Below are positions 9,768 through 23,162 of a stretch of DNA of 64,000 nt, piece after piece. This stretch comes from Tubulanus polymorphus. Taxonomy: Eukaryota; Nemertea; Palaeonemertea; Tubulaniformes; Tubulanidae. The stretch's first letter is position 1, and each line of letters opens with the position of its first letter. Below the pieces are notes generated by a model. It made no database searches. It was not told the origin of the DNA and saw nothing but the letters and a program-made list of their open reading frames with translations. The DNA lies in assembly GCF_964204645.1 (NCBI RefSeq), contig NC_134027.1:10714485-10778484 (forward strand). Direction: 5' to 3'. The position numbers and the translations under genes are program-made.

Positions 9768-12620
9768 TTTTCTCGTATCGTTTACGCTAAACGCTTAACA
9801 TACTGTATATTTCTGAAATATATACACGAGAGGGCACCTTCAGAAGAATACGTTGAAAATTCCGCACGCCTTAACATTGCGAATCGAATTGTGATGTATT
9901 CCATATCAACGTTTTAATCCAATGACAAATGCATAATGCCCTTCCCATTTTTTTTCATTTTTGTCTGATAAAAAGAGAACGATGATTTCAAAAAAGATCA
10001 TTCGATAAATTTCGTGTGATTCATGAAGGCTGTACATTTGGCCATATAGTTGAATATACACTAAAATACAACTATATATATATATATTCATATATATATA
10101 TATATATATATACGCTCCTTAGTTTACCGAGTCATTGTCTTCCTCGTCAGGTTGTATGTATTAACCAAATACGGAATTTCCCAACGTCGAAATTTTCTAT
10201 TGAAATCAGGAACAAGATCTCGTCACCGCAAAACATTCATGCGCGTACCGGTATGCGGAAGCTTTTCGAGTCGTTTCTTGAGAACCCTCTTCAAATGAAT
10301 TTCATACAATTTTAATGATATTCACTTTTCGTGTTGACAGAAAAACGCTAACTGGGCCCATTATTTCAAGCAGCCTTCGTGTACTATTTGGATCATTCTG
10401 CAATTTGCCGAAAATCAGTTCACTCGACGGCCAACGGCAATGCATCAACTGCCTGATTTGTTCAGGCTTGATAGATCAGTATTTTGCTTATAAATGGAGT
10501 TTTATATTGTGGTGCACTGCTGCTAATAAATTAATTAATAAAATGAAACGAATTCATTTTTCATAGAGGATTATATTTTGTAATAAATGTATCGTGATTG
10601 GTCTTTCAACAACCAAACGTGTATCATCAGCCATCAATTATATGGGATTCTTCAATCCAACTCATTCATTTGGCAAACAGAACATTGGGTGGGTGATTTC
10701 CATGTGAGAATGTATTCTGTATTCTTGGATTTTAATTTAGAGTTAAATGCTATGTTAATATTGTCGTTGAAATTTTTTGAATCTTTAATTGTCTATTTGG
10801 ATGTAATAGATTTATCTTTGCACCAAACCACGTCGCCATACTCCACTGAATTTGTTACTATTTTCATATAACCATACTTTTTATTCGTTCTGACATCTCG
10901 TAAAGTGTGGTTTTCTTTCATTTAACATAAATTGAACAAATCATTTCACTTCGTTTTGTTTAGTTTCATTCTTCCAAAGAGTATATTTTTGTCAATCATA
11001 ACCCATTTCAATCTGATCCAGGGGGTGTATAACTTGATTTGACAATTAGGATTTTGGCAGCGTAGAATACCACATACAGACTGCTTTCGACTGAGTGGAA
11101 TGAAATGGTATTTCACAGAAAATGAATGAACGAGTATCTGCAGAGAACAGAAAATGATAATGAAACGTGTCTGTTTTACATTTCTAAGCGCGAATCCGAA
11201 TCAATAAGATTATCGATAAACCGTAGTGACTGCTTCGTACGGTATAGTAGCGATCTGGGGAGAAATTCTTTTTTGAAAATTAATGAAAATTCGATTTTCT
11301 ACGTTCGTATTCTGTACCGACAGCTATTTGATTCCGACTTCCAGGGGATTCCTTGTAATGAAACATAGGATATTGGAGTTGTTTTGCGTTTTCTGAAGAT
11401 TATCAAATCGCTAGAGGATTTATGCCTATGTCGTCATAGCCTCGAAAGCCCATTTACCTTGATAATCAGTTCGGTTCGTCTCGGATCAATAGGTAAAATT
11501 CCCGAATTATAAATTTGGGAGCAAAAGAAAAAATTCTTTGGATTCCTAGGAATTTGTCGTGTTCTATGTTCGCATGTTTAGGGACCAAACTCTGGGCTCA
11601 GTTCGTCACCAAGACCCACATCCAACTCTAACTCACAACTGTGGAACTGGGCCCATGTTGCTAGGGATATGAATTCTTGCAACTTGATTGGCGAATCAGG
11701 TTCCGAGCTGGGTTCCCGGTCCTCCCCAAACGTAGCGGCATCGGCCACGAGAGTAATTTCTAGGGTACCAACTTTTGCGAAGTATAATGATAAGAGACGT
11801 AGCTTGAACTAGTCGGAGAGCACCAGGGAATATTTGGGAGAGCGCCGGGGAGAGCGCTGGGGAAAGATCTAGCAAACTAGAACCATAACGTAGGAAGAAA
11901 TAAGCTGACAGATGTTGTAGGTGTTGATTGATAACCGAATTTGGTTGAATGAAGTATTTATCATCATTTACACCGAGTAGTCAAGTTGATTCCTTCTTCG
12001 GGTCGCATAACAGTAACTTCGGGGAGCACAAGCGCGGTGACGGTCTCTTCTCCTTTTTTCGCTATGGAGTTTATATCAATCTCCTCTGGTTAGTTTGAAA
12101 TATCGCGTGGGTTATTCTGAGTATTCTAATTAATGGGAATATCAATTATGAATGTAGATAACCCGTCTGCGGCTACATTTTCCCTATCTTTTCTATCTAT
12201 CGAGACAACCAGCATTATAACGAACACAAATATGAACGTATTTCCATCCAATATATATATATGCGTTTCGGATCGTTACGGAATATTTTGCAGCTATGCA
12301 CCGGTTGACTGTCGAAGGTGATGCGTTTACACCTAATCTGAAGTATCGATTGAATTACCAGTACGAGTAATGTAGTTTTGGTCATTGAGTCGACTACTTG
12401 TTACATACAGGTCATTCTCGATGACCACGCGATTTCCGTTTGACAGCGAAAAGTAATCAGATTCGTCTTTAGAATCGAAAGCTTCATTGATTAGTCCGCT
12501 ATCCGGCTTTCTAACGGCTGGATCTCTGTTATCTGTTCGCATAGATATTTCCATCAGGTCATCGTCATTCACTTCGTAATACGGACTTTCCGCCTGTTCG
12601 TCCGAAGGATCGAGTTCCAA

Positions 12621-15600
12621 CTAGTAGTAGTCAAAGTTGTCAAAATCGATGTCGTTCAACGTGCTTTCTACAATTATAACATGTTTATCGAATTTGAATG
12701 AAATGAGGAAATTCGTAAACGGGTTTTTGAAAGTAGAAATGTTTAAACACATATACAGAGGGAGGTTATAAATTTGAATCCGAATATTCCATAAAACTGC
12801 TGTAGCTGTAATAAATCTACGATACTAATAATCTAAGATACGAGTTGTTGTGATATGTTTGGAAACAAATCGACTCAAGCGATACTTGGTGCAGAATTTA
12901 TTGGATGAGCATTTTTGATGGAAAGAAATTTCCCTCACCGCGCACTAGATTTGGTAATTCATTTTCGTCCTCCACTTTCATTTTCTTGTCGACTTCTGCA
13001 TAAAAATGAGATACATCTCAGATTCGAAAGACATTTGACAATCATTCTGCACGTATTCTGTGTAGAAAATATCGAACCCCGATGTATGTCTGAAAACTTT
13101 CTGAACAAGTCTTTAATAAAAGTGAACGGAGCATTAATAATATAGTAATAAATAAATCTTTTTCCGATTCAATTCAATTCAATTAAAGATATTATTGTTC
13201 AGTATTTGGTACAGTATATGTTTACCGTTTCTTCGATTCAAGTAGGGATCCAATTCTATGTCATCTGGGTTATATCGTTTTGAGTTGTGTCTAAAAAGGA
13301 CATATTTAAAATGGCCTTTGAGAAAAATCATAAAAAAAGTTGCCAGCGCATATCTATGGTGGCTGATTCGGGCCATACTAAAAACACTATCTGTACGGCT
13401 AGAGACACGATAAAGAAACTTTTTACGTCGGCCAATTTTTGTATTCTCGCGCGCGAAAAATTTTGTGTTGTCTGAGCGCGTTAATTCAAAGAGTTTGGTT
13501 ATCTCATGCGATAATTCAAAAATGTAGGTTTTCTCGCGCGATAGGACAAAAAATTTTGAATCTTCACGTGGAAAAACCAAACTCCTTGTATTCTCACGCG
13601 AGAAAACCAAAATTCTTTAATTTTTTCCGCGCGAGAAAACGGAAAAAATGGGCCAAGTAAACATCTATTCATCGTGCCTCTAGCCGTACGGAAATATCTT
13701 TTGAATGACCCAAATCAAATCAGTCACCATACATATATCTTTGAGGCGAGCGGAATTGGCTGTTAAGGGTTTGATTGAAGAAATTCACTCACACATTCTT
13801 CTTTTCTCTACACGTCAGCAATCCTGAAATGCAAAGAAAAGACTGTTGTATTGCTACTATCGCATAAAATTTTCTGCTACAGATTTTGTGTCGTGTACGG
13901 AATATGCAAACTTGATCGAAGCTTTTCAGTTAGTATCCACAAGAAGATTTTGGTTTTTACTATTTTTACTCTACTATTTGGTTTTTACTAAGACTATTAC
14001 GTACAAAAAACTGCGACCTTTTCGCTGAATGGAGTTTAATTAATGTAAAGGGAATTCAGAAAATCGTACCTCGCCTTCGGATGAATATTGTCACGCTTAT
14101 GATGATAAAGATATAAACCGCAGACCCAGCGACGATCCCGGCAATAAACGACATTTTGTCTACAAATGGATAAAAATGATGCGACTGACAAAAAACTTCT
14201 CAAAACACAGGCGCTGAAATCATCAAAGTGAGATCACTATCTCACCGAGTAAATCGGTTATAGATAACAATGAACAAATATAAGGCTGTTTCATTAGGTG
14301 TATTTGTAAGAATTGTCCGATATTTAGTGGAAAAAGCCACTTATCAATCTATACCCACCTGATGTTTGTGGTGAAGGTGGAACGGTGGAACGTGGTCCTG
14401 CAGCCGCGGAATCGATGGAAGCAGCAGCGTTAGTTGATAACACCGATGATAGATTAGTGACAGTTGTTGGAGACTTCGTTGTCGATGACGATGTCGTCTG
14501 TATTTCTGAATATGATACTGTAGACCCATCACTTGTAATAGGCATAGAGGTCGTGCTGTCTGTAGGTATCTGAGTTGTTCTATCTTTGAAGTTTGTAGAT
14601 TGAGTTGTTGAAACTGAAAATTACGAAACCATAGAAGTTCCCGAAAGAACAGAAAAACGGGTTTTGTTGCGCTGCGCACTGTAATCATTTGAGTTACATC
14701 ATGATCCGAGTATTTCGGCCATAGATAACAGTATACAAATAGATAACAAGATTGGTTCACAATGGTTTTTTTGTAAAGATAATCGTCAATACCGATAGTA
14801 GCAGTTGATGACACTGATGATGGATCATTAGTGGCAGTTATTGAAGGGTTCGTCGGCTCTATTTTTGAATGAGATACTGTAGATGCATCACTTGTAACAG
14901 GCATTGAAGAAGTCACATTGCTTGTAAGTATTGGAGCTGTTGGAATTGATGCTGACAAAACCACAGATGTTTCCGACTGAGTGGAAGGCACTGTTGACGA
15001 ACTTGAATGAGGTAATGTCGATGCATCTTCTGGAAGAGACGTCGTAGTTGTCGCGTTTGTAGATTGAGTTGTTGCAACTGAAAGTAACGAAACCATGGAA
15101 GTTCCGGAAAGAAACGACGAAACCAGATGAAACGTTAAGTCGGTGGAGAAGGCTTCGTTGGAACTTGAAAAAAATATCGACAGTCTTTGTATTTTCCAAC
15201 GCGAAATTCTTTAATCGACTTACTTTTCGAAATGCGTAGGTCGCTAATATTTTCTCACCTGTTATTAAATGTATAGATTGTGTCAAATTAGCTAAGTAGA
15301 TATCGTCGTAAACGACTCTACATTCTAGAACCGTGTAGTAATCGGATAAGCCTTCCTCATTCAATTCGCTTCGATGTTGATATCGCATGAGTCCACTGGA
15401 TCGGGTGTCATTATAGAATGTTGGTTGAAGTCTGGTGAAAATTCCACTCAAAGTTTTTGCCCAGTATTGCACTTGACTTTTTGGGTAACTTGGCGGCAGA
15501 GTCTCGCAGACATACATCGTGCCATTCGACTGCGTTAAAACTGCCTCGTTGGGTTCGACTGATGAAAGGATATTATTTTCTAAGTTAGAATGTTACATGT

Positions 15601-16146
15601 AATTAAGGATTATCCAAGCAATAGTTATTATTTCACACGGACAAACCTTTAATATTAAGCCGAACAGAACCCATTAGAAGACCTTTGCCAGGAATTAGGC
15701 ATTTACAGGAGTACGTTCCTGCGTTGTCCGGTGTAACTCCATTAATTTTCATAAGATTATCTTCGGAAAAATCAATGACGCTTAGCAGTATTTTCAACCA
15801 TTCAGCAGCATTTATAATACCCGGTAACATTTAATTTTACGATTAACGCCATTCCTGGTTCTAAGGTGATGTTTTTAGTAGTTCCATCGGGTTGTATGAT
15901 AACTAAAGCATTTACACATACAAGAGAAAAAAATTTGGTATTATGAAATTCATAGAAGAAAACATATGATAATTCGTTATAAGCATGTATATCTAAATTT
16001 TCAATGAGTTAAGCCTGTCTAGTTTTTTTTAAAACAAACTCTGAACAACGATTCTATCGTGCATAATTCCAATTACCTTCAATCGCTGTACACACGAAGC
16101 AATGGACTAATACAATGATAACACAAGTCCAACATCCTGACTTCAT
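12621..16146 (-). pseudogene. Receptor B: frameshifted Ig receptor copy
   Basis: Exons match copies A and C: 16146-16077 signal peptide, 15902-15647 Ig domain 1, 15558-15259 Ig domain 2, 15077-14793 and 14613-14359 stalk, 14159-14070 membrane span (one extra codon), 13823-13793 microexon, 13290-13226 RYNPDD exon, 12995-12939 a short Lys-rich tail exon, 12667-12621 last exon. The Ig 1 exon is 256 nt instead of 252: four extra bases around 15800-15815 shift the frame and bring a TGA at once. The last exon ends at the same TAG as copy A. Skipping the Ig 1 exon would restore the frame because both borders are phase 1, so a one-Ig product is possible. Otherwise this is a pseudogene. Confidence 0.75.
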
Positions 16147-16534
16147 TTTTCTCGTATCGTTTACGCTAAACGCTTAACATACTGTATATTTCTGAGATAT
16201 ATATACACGAGCTGTCACCTTCAGAAGAGAACGTTGAAAATTCCGCACGCCCTAACATTTTGAATCGTATTGTAATGTATTCCATATCAACGTTTTAATC
16301 CAATGACAAATGCCTAATGCCCTTCCCATTGTTTTCATTTTTGTCTGATATAAAGAGAACGATGATTTCGAAAAGACCATTCGATAAATTCCGTACTTTC
16401 ACTGTCTTATAAAAGCTGTATATTTGGCCGTATAGTTGAGTGTACACAAAAATACAACTGTGATTCAAAGCAATCTGGTTATATATATACGCTCCTTTGT
16501 TTACCGAGTCATTGTCTTCCTCGACAGGTTGTAT

Positions 16535-16790
16535 GTTAAGAGATAAAAACCAACTATCTACAGATTAAAAGAATTTTAAAACCAATCTAAAATATATGAA
16601 ATACACGACGTTTCGCACCTGACGATGATCTCTAGGGTGATATCGAAACGTCGTGTATTTTATATATTAGACTGTTCGAATAAATAAATTCATGGTTTTA
16701 AAATTCTTTTAATCTGTAGATAGTGGGTTTTTTTTATCTTATTATCCGTTCACCACGTTTGAGTGTGGTTATCGTTCTTCTAGGTTGTAT
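16535..16790. mobile_element. Foldback element inserted in unit 2 only
   Basis: About 250 bp with long inverted arms: ACTATCTACAGATTAAAAG and ATACACGACGTTTCG on the left return as complements on the right. It is flanked by a 9-bp direct repeat AGGTTGTAT (16526-16534 and 16782-16790), and units 1 and 3 have a single uninterrupted AGGTTGTAT here. So it is an insertion younger than the unit duplication. The centre (CACCTGACGATGATCTC) is like those of the foldbacks at 33988-34183 and 62685-62906. Confidence 0.8.
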
Positions 16791-18728
16791 TTATTAACCA
16801 AATATGAAATTTCCCAACGTCAAATGATTCTATTGAAATCAGGAACAAGAGTTCGTCACCGCAAAACATTCATGCGCGTACCGGTACGGAAGCTTTTCGA
16901 GTCGTTTCTTGAGAACCCGCTTCAAATGAATTTCATACAATTTTAATGATATTCACTTTTCGTGTTGACAGAAAAACGCTGGGCCCATTATTTCAAGCAG
17001 CTTTCGTATACTATTTGGATCATTCTGCTATTTGCTGAAAATCAGTTCACTCGACGGCCAACGGCAATGCATCAACTGCATGATTTATGTTATATTGATT
17101 TTATATTGTGGCGCAGTGCTGCTAAAAAATTAATTAATCAAATGAAACGAATTCATTTTTCATAGAGGGTTATATTTTGTAATGAATGTATCGTGATTGG
17201 TCTTTCAACCGTTAAACGTATATCATCAGCCATCAATTATATGGGATTCTTCAATCCAACTCATTCATTTGACCAACAGAGCATTGGGTGGGTGATTTCC
17301 ATGTGAGAATGTATTCTGTATTCTTGGATTTCAATTTAGGAGTTAAATGCTATGTTAATATTGTCGTTGAATTTTTTTAAATCTTTAATTGTCTATTTTG
17401 GATGAAATAGATTTATCTTTGCACCAAAACACGTCACCATACTATACTGAATTTGTTACTGTTTTCACATTACCATACTTTTTTTTCGTTCTGACATCTC
17501 GTAATTTGTGGTTTTCTTTCATTTAACATAAATTGAACAAATCATTTCACTTCGTATTGTATTAGTTTCATTCTTCCAAAGAGTAGATGCAAAATTTTGT
17601 CAATCATAACCCATTTCAATCTGATCTGATTCAATTAGGATTTTGGCAGCGTAGAATACCACATACAGACTGCTTTCGACTGAGTGGAATGAAATGGAAT
17701 TTCACAGAAAATGAATGAACGAGTATCTGCAGAGAGCAGAAAATGATAATGAAACGTGTCTTTTTTACATTCCTAAGCGCGAATCCGAATCAATAAGATT
17801 ATCAATAAACCGTAGTGGCTGCTTCGTACGGTAAAGTAGCGATCTGTGGAGAAATTCTTTTTTTGAAAATAAATGAAAATTCGATTCTCTACGTTCGTAT
17901 TCTCAACCGACAGCCATTTGATTCCGGCTTCGAGGGGATTCCTTGTAATGAAACATGGGATATTGGAGTTGTTTTGCGTTTTCTGAAGATTATCAAATCG
18001 CTAGAGGATTTATGCCTATGTCGTCATAGCCTCGAAAGCCCACTTACCTTGATAATCAGTTCGGTTCGTCTCGGATCAATAGGTAAAATTCCCGTTTTAT
18101 GAATTTGGAGACGAAAGTAAAAATTCTTAGGATTCCTAGGAATTTGTCGTGTTCTATGTTTGCATGTTTAGGGACCAAACTCCGGGCTCAGTTCGTCACC
18201 AAGACCCACTTCCAACTATAACTCACAACTGTGGAACTGGGCCCAAGTTGCTAGGGATATCAATTCGTGCATCTTGATGGGTAAATCGGGTTCCGAGTTT
18301 GGTTGTCGGTCCTCCCCAAAGGTAGCGGCATCGGCCACGAGAGTAATTTCTAGGGTACCAACTTTTGCGTAGTATAATGATAAGAGACGTAGCTTGAACT
18401 AGTTGGAGAGTACCAGGGAATATTTGGGAGAGCGCCGGGGAGAGCGCTGGGGAAAGATCAGGACAACACACCAAAGCAAACTAGAACCATAACGTAGGAA
18501 GAAATAAGCTGACAGATGTTTAGGTGTTGATTGATAACCGAATTTGGTTGAATGGAGTAGTTATCATCATTTACATCAAGTAGTCAAGTTGATTCCTTCT
18601 TCGGGTCGCATAACAGTAACTTCGGGGAGCACACGCGCGGCGAAGGTCTCTTCTCCTTTTTTCGCTATGGAGTTTATATCAATCTCCTCTGGTGAGTTTG
18701 AATTACCGCGTGGGTTATTCTGAGTATT

Positions 18729-18938
18729 CTAATTAATGGGAATATCAACTATCAATGTATATAACCCGTCTACGGCTACATTTTCCCTATCTTTTCTATT
18801 TATCGAGACAATAAGCATTATTACGAACACAAATATAAACGTATTTCCATTCAATGTATATGTGCGTATCGGATCGTTACGGAACATTTTGTAGCTATGC
18901 ACCGGTTGATTGTCGAAGGTGATGCGTTTACACCTCAT
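18729..18938 (-). other. Conserved small hydrophobic ORF 3' of receptor tail
   Basis: A 69-codon frame whose ATG lies within the last codons of receptor C (+1 relative to its stop). It encodes a basic start, a hydrophobic segment (FIFVFVIMLIVSI) and a short tail. Unit 1 has the same frame at 6311-6102, with about five differences. Unit 2 has indels that break it. It is more likely conserved 3' UTR than a gene, but the long shared frame deserves mention. Confidence 0.25.
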
Positions 18939-21900
18939 CTGAAGTATCGATTAAATTACCAGTATGCGTATTGTAATTTCGGTCATTGAGTCGACCACTT
19001 GTTACATACAGGTCATTCTCAATGACCACGCGATTTCCGTTTGACAGTGAAAAGTAATCAGATTCGTCTTTAGAATCGAAAGCTTCATTGATTAGTCCGC
19101 TATCCGACTTTCTAACGGCTGAATCTCTGTTATCTGTTCGCATAGATATTTCCATCAGGTCATCGTCATTCACTTCGTAATACGGACTTTCCGCCTGTTC
19201 GTCCGAAGTTTCCAGGTCCAAATGGTAGTGGTCAAAATTGTCAAAATCCGTGTCGTTCAACGTGCTTTCTACAATTATAACATGTTTATCGAATTTGAAT
19301 GAAATGAGGAAATTCGTAAACGGGTTTTTGAAAGTAGAAATGTTTAAACACAAATACAGCGGGAGGTTATAAATTTGAATCCGAGTATTCCATAAAGCTG
19401 CTGTAGCTGAAATAAATCTACGATACCAATAATCTAAGATACGAGCTGTTGTGATACGTTTGGAAACAAATCGACTCGAGCGATACTTGGTGCAGAATTT
19501 ATTGAATAATTATTTTTGATGGAAAGAAATTTCCCTCACCGCGCACTAGATTTGGTAATTCATTTTTGTTCCCCACCTTCTTTTTCATTGGTGCTGCTGA
19601 AATATGAGATACATCTCAGATTCGAAAGACTTTTGACAATCATCCTGCACGTATTCTGTGTAAGTTTGCTGTCATACGTACCTAGCTCTGTTGATAATGT
19701 TGAAGTACCAACGTACGTTTCTATCAGATCCGGGTCTCCAGAAATCGCGCGTTGATCTTCATTCGCTAAAATGTGAACAAAGTCGCAAAGTCACAAAGTA
19801 TAAAACGAAACGTATACCGACCATATATATATACACGTAAGTTTATGTGGTAGGAACATTGACAATTAACCTTCCTTGATGGCTTCGGCCCAAGCATTCT
19901 GAATGTGCGAACGGTTAGTTTCTGTCGGGGTTTCAGAAAAACGAACTGATTTTCCAGACTTTTTGCGATCATCGCCGATACTACCTACAATATCAAACAC
20001 GTACTATGTACAATTCCTGCTGGATACGTATGTTGAGACTTGTTTAGACATAAAGCTTTATCCTGGGAAACATAAATAGAAAATATCAAACCCCGATGTA
20101 TGTCTGAAAACTTTCTGAACAAGTCTTTAATAAAAGTGAACGGAGCAATAATGATATAGGAATAAATAAATCTTTTACCGATTCAATTCAATTCAATTAA
20201 ATTTAAGATATTATTGTTCCGTATTTGGTACAGTATATGTTTACCGTTTCTTCGATTCAAGTAGGGATCCAATTGTATGTCATCTGGGTCATATCGTTTT
20301 GAGTTGTGTCTAAAAAAGGACATATTCAAAATGACCTTTGTGAAAAATCATAAAAAAGTTGCCAGCGCATATCTATGGTGGCTGATTCGGGCCATACTAA
20401 AAACACTATCTGTACGGCTAGAGACACGATAAAGAAATTTTTTACGTCGGCCCATTTTTGTATTCTCGCGCGCGAAAACCAAACTTTTTGTTGTCTGAGT
20501 GCGTTAATTCAAAGAGTTTGGTTATCTCATGCAAGAATTCAAATATGTAGTTTTTCTCGCGCGATGGGACAAAAAAATTTGAATCTTCACGTGGAAAAAC
20601 CAAACTCCTTGTATTCTCACGCGAGAAAACCAAAATTCTTTAATTTTTTTCCGCGCGAGAAAACAAAAAAATGGGCCAAGTAAACATCTATTCATCATGC
20701 TTCTAGCCGGACAGAAATATCTTTTGAATGGCCCAAATCAAATCAGTCACCACACGTTATATCTTTGAGGCGAGCCGTATTGGCTGTTAAGAGTTTGATT
20801 GAAGAAATTCACTCACACATTCTTCTTTTCTCTACACGTCAGCAATCCTGAAATGGAAAGAAAAGACTGTTGTATTGCTACAATCGCATAGAAATTTCTG
20901 CTATAGATTTTGTGTCGTGTACGGACTATACAAACTTGATCGAAGCTTTCAGTTAGTATCCACAAGTAGGTTTTGGTTTTTACTATTTTTACTCTACTAT
21001 TTTGATTTTACTAAGACTATTACGCACAAAAAACTGCGACCTTTTCGCTGAATGCAGTTTAATTAATGTAAAGGGAATTCAGAAAATCGTACCTCGCCTT
21101 CGGATGAATATAGTCACGCTTATGATGATAAAAATAACCACAGACCCAGCGACGATCCCGGCAATCAACGACATTTTATCTACAAATGGATAAAAATGTT
21201 GCGACTGACAAAAAACTTCTCAAAATACAGGCGCTGAAATCATCAAAGTGAGATCACTATCTCACCGAGAAAATCGGTTAAAGATAACACTGAACAAATA
21301 TAAGGCTGTTTCATTAGGTGTATTTGTAAGAATTGTCCGATATTCAGTGGATGAATGAGCAGTGGAAAAAGGCACTTATCAATCTATACCCACCTAATGT
21401 TTGTGGTGGAGGTGGAACGGTGGAACGTGGTTCTACAGCCGTGGAACCGATGGAAGCAGCAGCGTTAGTTGATGACACCGATGATAGATTAGTGACAGTT
21501 GTTGGAGACTTCGATGACGATGTCGTCTGTATTTCTGAATATGATACTTCACCATCACTTGTAATAGGCATAGAAGTCGTGCTGTTTGTAGGTATCTGAG
21601 TTGTTCTATCTTTGAAGTTTGTAGATTGAGTTGTTGGAACTGAAAATAACGAAACCATAGAAGTTCCCGAAAGAACAGAAAAACGGGTTTTGTTGCGCTG
21701 CGCACTGTAATCATTTGAGTTACATCATGATCCGAGTATTTCGGCCATAGATAACAGTATACAAATAGATAACAAGATTGGTCCACAAGGGTTGTTTGTA
21801 AGGATAATCGTCAATACCGATAGTAGCAGTTGATGACACTGATGATGGATCATTAGTGGCAGTCATTGAAGGGTTCGTCGGTTTTATTTCTGAATGAGAT

Positions 21901-23162
21901 ACTGTAGATGTATCACTTGTAACAGGCGTTGAAGAAGTCACATTGCTTGTAAGTATCGGATTTGTTGGAATTGATGCTGACAAAACCACAGATGTTTTCG
22001 ACTGAGTGGAAGGCACTGTTGACGAACTTAAATGAGGTAATGTCGATGCAGCTTCTGGAAGAGACGTCGTAGTTGTCGCGTTTGTAAATTGAGTTGTTGC
22101 GACTGAAAATAACGAAACCATGGAAGTTCCGGAAAGAAACGAGGAAACCAGATGAAACGTTAAGTCGGTGGAGAAGGCTTCGTTGGGACTTGAAAAAAAT
22201 ATCCACAGTCTTTGTATTTTCCAACGCGAGATTCTTTAATCGACTTACTTTTCGAAATGCGTAGTTCGCTAATATTTTCTCACCTGTTGTTAAATGTATA
22301 GATTGTGTCAAATTAGCTAAGTAGATATCGTCGTAAACGACTCTACATTCTAGAACCGTGTAGTTATCGGATAAGCCTTCCTCATTCAATTCGCTTCGAT
22401 GTTGAGATCGCATGGATCCACTGGATCGGGTGTCTTTATAGAATGTTGGTTGAAGTCTGGTGAAAATTCCACTAAAAGTTTTTGCCCACCATTGCACTTG
22501 ACATTTTGGGTAACTTGGCGGCAGAGTCTTGCACACATACATCGTGCCATTCGCCTGCGTTAAAACTGCCTCGTTGGGTTCGACTGATAAAAGGATAATA
22601 TTTTCTAAGTTAGAATGTTACATGTAATTAAGGATTATCCGCGCAATAGTTATTTCACACGGACAAACCTTTAATAATAAGCCGAACAGAACCCATTAGA
22701 AGACCTTTGCCAGGAATTGGGCATTTACAGAGGTACGTTCCTGCGTTGTCCGGTGTAACATTATTCATTTTCATTAGATTATGTTCGGAAAATTCAATGA
22801 CGCCTGCCTGTATTTTCGACCATTCGCATGTATAATTTCCGGTAACATTGAATTTTACGATTAACGCCATTCCTGGTTCTAAGGTGATGTTTTTAGTAGT
22901 TCCATCGGGTTGTATGATAACTACAGCATTTACACATAGAAGAGAAAAAATTTTGTATTATGAAATTCAAAGAAGAAAAAACATGATAATTCGTTGGAAG
23001 CATTTATATTCTAATTTTCAATGAGGTGAGCCTGTCTAGTTTTTTTAAACCAAAATCTGAACAACTATTCTATCGTGCATAATTCCAATTACCTTCAATC
23101 GCTGTACACACGAAGCAATGGACTAATACAATGATAACACAAGCCCAACATCCTAACTTCAT
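18928..23162 (-). CDS. Receptor C: two-Ig membrane protein, ITIM-like tail
   Basis: Twelve exons, 643 codons, no break: 23162-23093 signal peptide, 22920-22669 Ig 1, 22583-22284 Ig 2, 22102-21818 and 21639-21394 stalk, 21179-21093 membrane span, 20847-20817 microexon, 20309-20245, 19984-19871, 19765-19682 and 19596-19540 tail exons, 19268-18928 last exon. Residues: signal 1-23, Ig 24-107 and 108-207, Ser/Thr-rich stalk 208-384, span about 391-410, tail to 643. The tail has SPYYEV (558-563) and SDYFSL (600-605), both fitting the ITIM consensus (S/I/V/L)xYxx(I/V/L), as in receptors that recruit SH2 phosphatases. Tail exons between the membrane span and the stop are phase 1 at their borders except around the microexon. 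The ectodomain is close to copies A and B. Role as an inhibitory recognition receptor is inferred. Confidence 0.85.

Larger units (their letters stand above)
5651..11542. repeat. Tandem receptor unit 1
   Basis: Units 1-3 each start with the same words (TCCTAGGAATTTGTCGTGTT at 5651, 11543 and 18131) and are collinear through about 6 kb. Each contains one receptor gene on the minus strand and about 1.7 kb of its upstream flank. Unit 1 is the shortest, 5.9 kb, because it lacks about 740 bp of tail exons and introns near 6660 and about 120 bp near 5740. The upstream flank 9768-11542 is as conserved as the genes and presumably holds the promoter. Confidence 0.85.
11543..18130. repeat. Tandem receptor unit 2
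   Basis: Collinear with units 1 and 3, about 6.6 kb. Differences: a foldback insertion at 16535-16790 absent from the other units, loss of two of the three extra tail exons found in unit 3, and a MITE end (CACAACTGTGGAACTGGGCC) near 11635-11655 shared with unit 3 but absent from unit 1. Confidence 0.85.
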
